Assembly: GCA_003552485.1 (NCBI GenBank)
Contig: PUMX01000249.1
Coordinates: 1 to 7,260 of the forward strand
DNA from: Candidatus Hydrogenedentota bacterium
GTDB taxonomy: Bacteria; Hydrogenedentota; Hydrogenedentia; Hydrogenedentales; SLHB01
Direction of reading: 5' to 3'
Length of the DNA stretch: 7,260 nt
Shown here piece by piece: positions 1-5,245 of the stretch (its first letter is position 1; each line of letters begins with the position of its first letter). The notes below the pieces were generated by a model. That model was not told where the DNA came from. It made no database searches and saw only the letters and a program-made list of their open reading frames with translations. Both the position numbers and the translations under genes were made by a program.

Positions 1-1
1 A

Positions 2-793
2 GAACGAGATCCAGCCAAAGTCCCTGAAGCCCCGGATCCGGACGAAACGGGACGTATGCATATCGAGTTCACAGAGCCAGCGGACGATATGGCGCGGCTG
101 CCAGACGACGATATGGATACACCCCGCCTCCCCGAGGCCACTTCTCCCCCCGACCCAGCGAGCCGTCTTCTCACGGAGCCGGAATCGGTGGAGCCCTCCC
201 CCGAGGCGCCGTCCCCTGCGGACCCCGATGAGGTAACAGCTCCCGAACGCGAGCCTGCGGTCGAATACGAGCCGCCCTCTGATGAAGCGCCTTCGGGCCG
301 TCCGCGTCTGGCAATGGAGTTTACGTCTCCGGAAGACGGCGAACGGGAGGAGACACGGCGCGCCGACAGCGGCGATCAACCCGGATACAAGGCCGTCGGT
401 AGTGTGGGGTGGGGCCGCGCCATGCAGGTGCGTGGACCCGATATGGAAGCGACATTCCACGTCGAGGCGCGTGGAGCTATCCGGGCGCGTGTGGCTATCC
501 TTGACGGACCACCGGCGCCGCCGCCGAGCGGCAAGGCCGCGTTCACCGAATACATTGCGCTTGAGCAATCTCCGCGTGGTGTGCCGATGGAGGCGAACGT
601 TATTGTCCGCGTGCGCGAAGGTAAAGCCGAGCTTGCAAAGACCGGCGAACTGGCCCTTTACTACTTTGACGCTAACCGTGGATGGCGCGCAATTCCGGAA
701 CAACGGTTTAATGAAGAGACGAATAACTTCAGCGCTATCGGCGGCCAAGCAGGTGTCTATGCCGTGTTCGGTCCTCGCGAGCATTTGAATTGA
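2..793 (+). CDS. Acidic Pro-rich linker plus beta-rich C-terminal domain protein, 5' end outside window
   Basis: This is the 3' part of a larger gene. The frame is open from the left edge with the same Pro/Glu/Asp-rich composition, and the ATG at 56 has no good ribosome binding site, so I do not take it as the start. Counting from that Met, residues 1-106 are low-complexity and acidic (many P, E, D), with a short motif seen twice: HIEFTEP (residues 2-8) and AMEFTSPED (86-94). Residues about 109-240 look like a compact beta-strand domain, with alternating hydrophobics and an ending of the form LALYYFD..RGWRAIP...NN.SA....GVYAVFG. That ending resembles the Trp/Tyr-containing C-terminal modules (PGF-pre-PGF-like) found at the end of prokaryotic surface proteins; this is pattern recognition, not a search result. 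No transmembrane segment or sorting signal is visible at the C-terminus. Function is unknown; a surface or envelope role is inferred. The dipeptidase gene follows after 33 bases. Confidence 0.7.
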   Translation, partial: ERDPAKVPEAPDPDETGRMHIEFTEPADDMARLPDDDMDTPRLPEATSPPDPASRLLTEPESVEPSPEAPSPADPDEVTAPEREPAVEYEPPSDEAPSGRPRLAMEFTSPEDGEREETRRADSGDQPGYKAVGSVGWGRAMQVRGPDMEATFHVEARGAIRARVAILDGPPAPPPSGKAAFTEYIALEQSPRGVPMEANVIVRVREGKAELAKTGELALYYFDANRGWRAIPEQRFNEETNNFSAIGGQAGVYAVFGPREHLN

Positions 794-810
794 TTTGCAG
801 TAGGTTTGCA

Positions 811-815
811 AAGGA
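811..815 (+). promoter_or_regulatory. Ribosome binding site of the dipeptidase gene
   Basis: AAGGA lies 11 bases before the ATG at 827. It supports that ATG rather than the in-frame TTG at 806, which lies upstream of this site and has no comparable site before it. The same bases are inside the 33-base gap between the first two genes. Confidence 0.55.
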
Positions 816-826
816 ATACTGCCCGA

Positions 827-2206
827 ATGACCATACTCGACAGCGCGCTACAATGCGCCCGCAATAATCAAGAAGCCCATTTGGAGGAACTCCAGCGTTT
901 TCTGGCGATACCCAGCATCTCTACGCTTACCGCACACAAGCCCGACGTTGAACACGCCGCCCGCTGGCTGGCTGATCAACTGAAAAGTATGGATATCGAC
1001 AACGTCGAGGTCATGCCCACGGGTGGTCATCCGATAGTGTACGGCGAGTGGTTGCGCGCGGAAGGCAAGCCCGTCGTGCTGGTGTATGGGCATTACGACG
1101 TGCAACCGGCGGATCCCCTGGACGAGTGGGAAACGCCGCCTTTTGAACCGACGGTGCGCGGGGATGAACTGTACGCGCGCGGCGTCGCGGACATGAAGGG
1201 CCAGATCTTTGCGTTGCTTAAGGCTGTCGGCGCGCTGCATCAACAGGGACCGCTTCCGGTGAACCTGAAGTTCCTAATCGAAGGCGAGGAGGAAGTGGGC
1301 TCGCCTCATCTGGGCGAGTTCATTGACGCGCATCGCGAGAAGCTGGATTGCGATGCCGTCCTAAACTGCGACGCGGGCATTCTTACGCCGGAACAGCCCA
1401 GTATTACTTACGCCCTGCGTGGCCTGGCATATTTCGAACTGGAAGTGCGCGGACCCAGCAAGGATCTGCATTCCGGCCTGTTCGGCGGCGTGGTGCATAA
1501 TCCGGCGCAGGCGTTATGCGAACTCCTCGCCGGTATGCACGACGATCAGGGCCGCGTCACGCTGCCTGGGTTTTATGACAAAGTCCGAGATCTCGGCGAC
1601 GAGGAGCGCGCTGTCCTGGCGCAGGATCCCACCACCGACCAGGACTGGCTGCAGAATACCGGCGCGCCCGCGCTATGGGGCGAGGCCGGGTACACCGCCA
1701 CGGAACGCGTGGGCGCGCGGCCGACGCTTGACGTTAACGGGCTCATCAGCGGCTTTACCGGTGAGGGCTCAAAGACTGTGCTGCCCGCTAAAGCCTTGGC
1801 GAAAATCAGCATGCGCCTTGTGGCTGATCAAAACAGCGCCGATGTGCATCAGCAGTTGTTGGCTTACTTGCGCAAGAACGCACCCAAGACTATCACATGG
1901 GAAGTGCGGGAATTGGTTCACGGGGATGGGGCGATCATGAACCGGAACGCGCCCGCGATCCGGGTAGCCGCAGAAGCCCTCGAAGCCGTGTTCGGCGCAG
2001 CGCCGGTGTTCAAACGCGAAGGCGGCAGCATTCCCGTCGTGGCCCTGCTGCAGCAGAAGCTGGGCGTAGACACGGTCATGCTGGGCTTTTCTCTGCCGAC
2101 CAGCGGCATTCACGGCCCAAACGAGAAGCTGCATCTGCCCTGTTTCTTTCGCGGGATCGAAACCTACATTCGATTCCTTACGGGTATTGCGCACCACAAG
2201 CCCTGA
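827..2206 (+). CDS. M20-family metallo-dipeptidase
   Basis: A 459-residue zinc-type peptidase of the M20 family, in the carnosinase/CNDP-like dipeptidase group, expected to hydrolyse dipeptides or short peptides in the cytoplasm; no signal peptide is seen. The two-metal site is complete by family pattern: H89 in YGHYDVQP with D91 two residues on, bridging D122 in GVADMKGQ, general base E155 and ligand E156 in EGEEEVGS, D182 in NCDAG, and H429 in SGIHGPNEK. H215 in DLHSGLFGG matches the conserved dimerisation-domain His that reaches the active site of the partner subunit. The lid/dimerisation domain spans roughly residues 195-365. Length is normal for the family (about 450-475). The ATG at 827 is preferred over the TTG at 806 because of the AAGGA site. 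Substrate preference cannot be read from the sequence; annotation as a generic succinyl-diaminopimelate desuccinylase is less likely given the DLHSG motif and length. It is probably co-transcribed with its neighbours (33-base and 41-base gaps). Confidence 0.93.
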   Translation: MTILDSALQCARNNQEAHLEELQRFLAIPSISTLTAHKPDVEHAARWLADQLKSMDIDNVEVMPTGGHPIVYGEWLRAEGKPVVLVYGHYDVQPADPLDEWETPPFEPTVRGDELYARGVADMKGQIFALLKAVGALHQQGPLPVNLKFLIEGEEEVGSPHLGEFIDAHREKLDCDAVLNCDAGILTPEQPSITYALRGLAYFELEVRGPSKDLHSGLFGGVVHNPAQALCELLAGMHDDQGRVTLPGFYDKVRDLGDEERAVLAQDPTTDQDWLQNTGAPALWGEAGYTATERVGARPTLDVNGLISGFTGEGSKTVLPAKALAKISMRLVADQNSADVHQQLLAYLRKNAPKTITWEVRELVHGDGAIMNRNAPAIRVAAEALEAVFGAAPVFKREGGSIPVVALLQQKLGVDTVMLGFSLPTSGIHGPNEKLHLPCFFRGIETYIRFLTGIAHHKP

Positions 2207-2247
2207 GGCCTCGTTGACGTCTCTGTTGGCGGAAAAGGATAACCACC

Positions 2248-3132
2248 GTGACTACGAGAACCCCCCCGGGACTGGGCCCACTCAGTAAGCTATTATGGCG
2301 CATGACCTGCGTTGTGTTCTTTGTGTGTTGCATGGTTTGCGCCGCAGCTTATTGGCCTTCTATCCACGCCGAGGAGGAACCAGAACCTGGGCTCACGGTC
2401 GCCTTCGATTCCGAAGACTATATTCAGCACTTCAGTGTGTACCGGGCCGAGCACAACACGATCACGCCGGACCCCGCGGGAAGCGACCGGCGAGTGCTTC
2501 GCGTTGCCATCCCGCGAGATGGCCACTATGGCGCGTCGATGCAAATACGCATGAAGGAAGTCTTCGGTGAAGAACCCGAAGAGGCTTGGGCGCGATACTG
2601 GTTATACGTGCCGGAAGATTTCACCTTTCGCCACAGCCGGGCTGGCGGAAAGCTTCCCGGCTTTACGGGCCGTTATGGCAAGGCTGGATGGGGCGGCCGC
2701 CGGAGCGATGGGACCAATGGCTGGTCCGCCCGTATGGGGTTCGCGCGGCCCGAAAACATCGACGTCAGCGGAGACGTGGGCCTGATCTTCTATACCTACC
2801 ACGCCGAGATGGGGACTTGGGGCGATCATGATGGATGGGCAACGGGCCTGCCGCGCGGAGAGTGGCGGAGAATCGATCAATATGTCCGTGTGAACACGCC
2901 AGGCGAGCGTGACGGCGTCTTGCGCGGCTGGGTTGACGGCGAATTGGCCTTAGAGCGGGATGACTTGATGTTTCGGGATGCCGAATATGAAGACATACGC
3001 ATCGAGGAGTTCTACTTCAACATATACTACGGTGGCGGGCATCCGTCACCCGTGGATAAGGCCTTCTACTTCCGCGATCTTTCGATTTGGTCCGGCAACG
3101 ACTCTGATGGGCCAAGCTTGCCCGGCGAATAG
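2248..3132 (+). CDS. Exported PL14-type polysaccharide lyase (alginate/polyuronate lyase-like)
   Basis: A 294-residue protein starting at GTG, 8 bases after AAAAGGA. Residues 15-34 form a positively led hydrophobic stretch, and SIHA before EEE (around residue 41) is a plausible signal peptidase site, so it is likely exported. The stretch contains four Cys (21, 27, 28, 31) but no standard lipobox. The mature part matches the PL14 jelly-roll pattern: ARYWLYVPEDF (115-125), GGKLPGF (133-139), WSARMGF (159-165), FYTYHAEM (181-188), QYVRVNTPGERDGVL (211-225), WVDGE (228-232) and AFYFRDLSIW (272-281). Residues known to be catalytic in characterised PL14 alginate lyases (Lys, Ser-x-Arg, Tyr-x-Tyr in that order) have candidates at K135, S160/R162 and Y182/Y184. 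The expected reaction is beta-elimination of a polyuronate such as alginate or glucuronan; the exact substrate is unknown. It follows the dipeptidase by 41 bases. Confidence 0.82.
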   Translation: MTTRTPPGLGPLSKLLWRMTCVVFFVCCMVCAAAYWPSIHAEEEPEPGLTVAFDSEDYIQHFSVYRAEHNTITPDPAGSDRRVLRVAIPRDGHYGASMQIRMKEVFGEEPEEAWARYWLYVPEDFTFRHSRAGGKLPGFTGRYGKAGWGGRRSDGTNGWSARMGFARPENIDVSGDVGLIFYTYHAEMGTWGDHDGWATGLPRGEWRRIDQYVRVNTPGERDGVLRGWVDGELALERDDLMFRDAEYEDIRIEEFYFNIYYGGGHPSPVDKAFYFRDLSIWSGNDSDGPSLPGE

Positions 3133-3213
3133 TTCCTCGGCCGTTCCGTTACCTCCCAAGATCCTTCAGAGACACCGTTACCCGCTTTCGCGAAATGGCC
3201 GCCGCCGCGCTTC

Positions 3214-3250
3214 CGAGCGTCCCTCCTTGAGGGCGGTGTAAGGCCGCTCG
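3214..3250 (+). terminator. Nested inverted repeat, possible transcription end of the lyase gene
   Basis: An outer 6-bp dyad CGAGCG (3214-3219) / CGCTCG (3245-3250) encloses a 5-bp hairpin CCCTC-CTT-GAGGG (3221-3233). No T-run follows, so intrinsic termination is weak by rule; a factor-dependent stop or simple mRNA end structure is possible. It lies 82 bases after the lyase stop codon. Confidence 0.3.
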
Positions 3251-3319
3251 TGTACGACATCCTATCTTTGGTTCCTGCCCCGCTTATCGATTGTACCCTG
3301 CCTGGTCGTTTGATTTTGG

Positions 3320-3349
3320 GTTGATGAGTGTTTCAATTTGCACCATACT
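3320..3349 (+). promoter_or_regulatory. Candidate promoter of the Hsp20 operon
   Basis: Two overlapping readings are possible. As a housekeeping sigma promoter: TTGATG (3321-3326), 17-base spacer, CATACT (3344-3349), each 4 of 6 to consensus with ideal spacing. As a heat-shock sigma32-type promoter: GTTGAT (3320-3325), 15-base spacer, CACCAT (3341-3346), partial matches to CTTGAA and CCCCAT. Transcription would start near 3356, giving a leader of about 220 bases. Weak sequence evidence only; the location upstream of a stress operon adds some support. Confidence 0.4.
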
Positions 3350-3523
3350 GGAGGGAGAGCGTCACAGACTCGACGCGACTCTGGTCATGGCGTATTGCAT
3401 AAAGGCCAGGATTTCCGGAGGTTGTGCGAGTAACGGTGGCATCGGAAAGAGGCTGGCATGAGTGTTGCTCTCTATGATGCAGCCGGTTAGCGCGTACGGA
3501 GGCTTGCCGGCAACGATGGGGCG

Positions 3524-3550
3524 AGCCCGCTGGAGGTTTACTGGCGGGCT
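3524..3550 (+). promoter_or_regulatory. Leader hairpin just upstream of the first Hsp20 ribosome binding site
   Basis: AGCCCGCTGG (3524-3533) pairs with CTGGCGGGCT (3541-3550): seven Watson-Crick pairs, two G-U pairs and a closing G-C around the 7-base loop AGGTTTA. It ends 12 bases before the Shine-Dalgarno AAAGGAGG (3563-3570) and leaves it free, so it is not an obvious ROSE or fourU thermometer. It may shape ribosome access or protect the message end. Confidence 0.5.
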
Positions 3551-3578
3551 GAATACGGATCGAAAGGAGGGTTAGACG

Positions 3579-4049
3579 ATGGCGCGACTAACACGTTGGG
3601 ATCCGATGCGTGAATTGGATGGTCTCCGCCGGGAGTTGGAGCGTGTAGTGGAGGACATCGGCGAAACGTGGGGGATTCCGTGGGCCCGTGCCGGATTTCT
3701 GCCCGGCAGAGCGACGGGTAGTTATCCGATGGTGCGGGTAAGCGACGACCACGACAACATCTATGTGGAAGCGCTCGCACCCGGTGTGGACCCTAACACC
3801 CTCGATGTATCGGTGCTGGGCCAGACGCTGCGCATGCAAGGCGAAAAGCAGGCGTTGTCCGAGGATATAGAGCCTGGAGCGTATCATCGCAACGAGCGCA
3901 GCGCAGGCCGCTTTGCGCGGGCCATTGAGCTGCCTGTTCCGGTGAACAAGGACAGCGTGAGCGCCGAGTACACGCAGGGGCTGTTGACCATCATACTTCC
4001 AAAAGCCGACGAGGCGAAACCCAAGAGCGTCAACATTCAGGTGCAATGA
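3579..4049 (+). CDS. Small heat shock protein, Hsp20 family (first of three)
   Basis: A 156-residue cytoplasmic ATP-independent chaperone that would hold unfolding proteins for later refolding. The N-terminus has the bacterial class-A-like RWDPMRELDGLRRELERV (residues 6-23), predicted helical. The alpha-crystallin domain runs from about residue 49 to 142, including the strand-rich core YVEALAPGVD, the loop before RFARAIELP (111-119), and GLLTIILPKADEA (134-146), the family's G-x-L-x-x-x-L-P signature. The C-terminal tail carries an IxI/V anchor, IQV (153-155), which docks on neighbouring dimers during oligomer assembly. The start is set by AAAGGAGG, 8 bases upstream. The bases around this site (TCGAAAGG..AGG then ATGGCG) resemble those of the third gene. 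It is the first gene of a same-strand operon; the next starts 42 bases after this stop. Length is normal for the family. Confidence 0.95.
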   Translation: MARLTRWDPMRELDGLRRELERVVEDIGETWGIPWARAGFLPGRATGSYPMVRVSDDHDNIYVEALAPGVDPNTLDVSVLGQTLRMQGEKQALSEDIEPGAYHRNERSAGRFARAIELPVPVNKDSVSAEYTQGLLTIILPKADEAKPKSVNIQVQ

Positions 4050-4091
4050 GGCCAGACCAACGAAGATTCAGCGTACAGGAGGTGAGAAACC

Positions 4092-4505
4092 ATGACGACG
4101 GAAGGCGCGATGCCCACGAATCGGGAAGGTCAAGGCATGCCCGCGCGCGAGGAGGGCAGAACCCCGACGCGCGAAGAGGGACGGACGCTGTTGCCCCCCG
4201 TGGACATCTTCGAGATGGGTGACAACTTGGTGGTTGTAGCGGATCTGCCGGGGGTCGCGAAAGACGACTTGCGCGTGGACGTGGACAATGGTGTGCTGAC
4301 GATCCATGGCGCGGTGCGGCCGCAGCAACCGGGAACGCCCCTTTACAGTGAGTACGATTTGTTGAACTTTCACCGTGAGTTCACGTTGAATGACGAGATC
4401 GAGACGGAGGGCATTCAGGCTGAACTCAAGTATGGCGTGTTGACGGTTCGGCTGCCTAAGGCTGACCGGGCGCGCAAGCGGAAAATCGACGTCAAAGTCA
4501 CGTAA
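4092..4505 (+). CDS. Small heat shock protein, Hsp20 family, with repeat-type N-terminal arm (second of three)
   Basis: A 137-residue Hsp20 paralogue, clearly different from its neighbours. The near-perfect ribosome binding site AGGAGGTGAG (4077-4086), six bases before the ATG, fixes the start. Residues 1-36 lack the usual helical, Phe/Trp-containing arm; instead they hold about three 8-residue units (NREGQGMP, AREEGRTP, TREEGRTL), charged and probably disordered. The alpha-crystallin domain then starts at PPVDIFEMGDNLVVVADLPGV (35-55) and ends with YGVLTVRLPKA (114-124), the expected signature. The tail KIDVKVT contains an IDV/VKV-type anchor. The loop in the middle of the domain (PQQPGTPLYSEY) is shorter in charge than usual. 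Because N-terminal arms of Hsp20 proteins bind substrate and drive oligomer size, this subunit may act as a co-partner of the other two rather than an independent holdase; that is inference. Confidence 0.93.
   Translation: MTTEGAMPTNREGQGMPAREEGRTPTREEGRTLLPPVDIFEMGDNLVVVADLPGVAKDDLRVDVDNGVLTIHGAVRPQQPGTPLYSEYDLLNFHREFTLNDEIETEGIQAELKYGVLTVRLPKADRARKRKIDVKVT
4119..4190 (+). repeat. Three tandem 24-base units coding an 8-residue repeat in the second Hsp20
   Basis: Units at 4119-4142, 4143-4166 and 4167-4190 encode NREGQGMP, AREEGRTP and TREEGRTL. A partial earlier unit (GAMPTNRE in an alternative register) precedes them. The second and third are the closest pair, sharing REEGRT with synonymous codon differences, so the repeat is kept at the protein level and is not a very recent DNA duplication. 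Confidence 0.7.
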
Positions 4506-4570
4506 ACAGGCGAATCTCAGCCGGCTTGAATCGAAACGCAAGAAACTACTCGAAAGGGAGGTGAACAGTC

Positions 4571-5050
4571 ATGGCGAATCTAGTGCCGGCAGAATGGAGA
4601 AAGACGTTCGGCCGCATGCGCGACGATCTTCTGCGGACCGTGGATCGGTGGATGCCCGAGGCGGAGCGCGACGCGCCCACGACAGGCGCGGAAGCGTGGC
4701 CCATGTCATTCATGCAGGGTGGCGGTCCAAGCGTGGATGTGGAGGAGGACGAGAACAACTTCCACGTAACCGCTGAGTTGCCGGGCATGGAGAAAGACGA
4801 TTTCTCGGTCGAGATCATGGGCGACCGTCTAATGATCCGCGGCGAGAAGAAATCGGAGCGCGAAGAACGTAAGGAAGGCAACTACTACTACGCCGAGTGC
4901 AGCTATGGATCCTTTGCGAGGGCGATCCCGTTGCCTTGCGAGGTGGACACCGATAAGGCTGAAGGCAACTTCAAGAACGGTGTGCTAAAACTTCGCTTGC
5001 CCAAGAGTGAAGAAGCTAAAGCCAAACGGGTGAATGTCAATGTCACCTGA
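4571..5050 (+). CDS. Small heat shock protein, Hsp20 family (third of three)
   Basis: A 159-residue Hsp20 and the most canonical of the set. The start is fixed by GGGAGGTGA (4556-4564), six bases before the ATG. The N-terminal arm (residues 1-50) has helix-forming EWRKTFGRMRDDLLRTVDRW and a flexible stretch after it. The alpha-crystallin domain covers about 54-146: PSVDVEEDENNFHVTAELPGM, the charged loop EKKSEREERKEG, YYYAECSYGSFARAIPLP (105-122) and NFKNGVLKLRLPKSEEAK (133-150). The tail VNVNV supplies the IxI/V-type anchor. It has two cysteines, C110 and C123, flanking the SYGSFARAIPLP strand region; the other two paralogues have none. It acts as a holding chaperone for denaturing proteins. 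It is 65 bases downstream of the second gene and is followed by a strong hairpin, so it is the last gene of the operon. Confidence 0.95.
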   Translation: MANLVPAEWRKTFGRMRDDLLRTVDRWMPEAERDAPTTGAEAWPMSFMQGGGPSVDVEEDENNFHVTAELPGMEKDDFSVEIMGDRLMIRGEKKSEREERKEGNYYYAECSYGSFARAIPLPCEVDTDKAEGNFKNGVLKLRLPKSEEAKAKRVNVNVT

Positions 5051-5074
5051 TAATTGAAGGTGGGTACACTTCTC

Positions 5075-5115
5075 ATGCGCCGGACGCCGCCGAGGAGTAG
5101 CGTCCGGCGCGTTTA
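5075..5115 (+). terminator. Hairpin terminator of the Hsp20 operon
   Basis: GCGCCGGACGC (5077-5087) and GCGTCCGGCGC (5100-5110) form a perfect 11-bp stem with a 12-base loop; a flanking U-G and A-U can extend it to 13 bp. It begins 25 bases after the last Hsp20 stop. The tract after it (GTTTACGTTG) is only modestly T-rich, so termination may be partly factor-assisted, but position and stem strength make this the operon end. Confidence 0.75.
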
Positions 5116-5158
5116 CGTTGTCCTCGGACGAGCGCGAAACACGGTTGCTGCATTTCAC

Positions 5159-5193
5159 ACGATTTGGGAATCGTTACTTGCTGGGTTTAGACT
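5159..5193 (+). promoter_or_regulatory. Inverted repeat overlapping a weak promoter ahead of the oxidoreductase gene
   Basis: ACGATT (5159-5164), spacer TGGG, AATCGT (5169-5174) is a perfect 6+4+6 dyad. A weak sigma70-type pair overlaps it: TTGGGA (5164-5169), 18-base spacer, TAGACT (5188-5193), each 4 of 6. A dyad sitting on a -35 box is the usual position of a repressor site, but no regulator gene is in the window and the promoter is weak, so this is a candidate only. Confidence 0.35.
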
Positions 5194-5245
5194 ACCGCCA
5201 GGCGCGCACGCTAACAAGGTTTGCTGAAGCGGGGGGTAAATCGCT

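Larger units (their letters stand above)
3133..3578 (+). other. 446-base non-coding region ahead of the Hsp20 operon
   Basis: No credible gene lies here. The longest short frames (for example 24 codons from ATG 3387) lack a properly placed ribosome binding site. The left part (to about 3260) holds a nested inverted repeat after the lyase gene and a 10-base palindrome TTTCGCGAAA at 3186-3195. The middle holds a promoter-like pair at 3320-3349, and the right part is the probable Hsp20 leader with a hairpin at 3524-3550 and a strong Shine-Dalgarno (AAAGGAGG, 3563-3570). No CIRCE element (the TTAGCACTC dyad used by HrcA) is visible. Confidence 0.6.

Noticed and set aside
805..812. TTTGCAAA palindrome in the gap before the dipeptidase
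   Set aside because: Only 8 bases, inside a short intergenic gap and overlapping the ribosome binding site region; no second copy or promoter supports a regulatory role.
806..826. Upstream TTG start for the dipeptidase, adding seven residues
   Set aside because: The AAGGA site is positioned for the ATG at 827, and the added residues have no family match.
2311..2341. Possible lipoprotein signal in the lyase because of four cysteines in the hydrophobic segment
   Set aside because: None of the cysteines has the small residue (G/A/S) expected just before it in a lipobox; ordinary signal peptidase cleavage near SIHA is a better fit.
3221..3228. CCCTCCTT is an exact complement of AAGGAGGG at the first Hsp20 ribosome site, suggesting a mask for it
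   Set aside because: It lies upstream of the likely promoter, so it would be on the same RNA only in read-through transcripts from the lyase gene; an 8-base match to a Shine-Dalgarno is also easily due to chance.
3387..3461. Short 24-codon frame in the Hsp20 leader (ATG at 3387)
   Set aside because: The purine-rich GGAGGGAGAG is about 27 bases upstream, too far to serve it, and the peptide has no recognisable feature.
3588..4046. Long open frame on the minus strand opposite the first Hsp20 (similar ones lie opposite the second Hsp20 and the dipeptidase)
   Set aside because: They lack family motifs and ribosome sites and are explained by the GC-rich codon pattern of the true genes on the plus strand.
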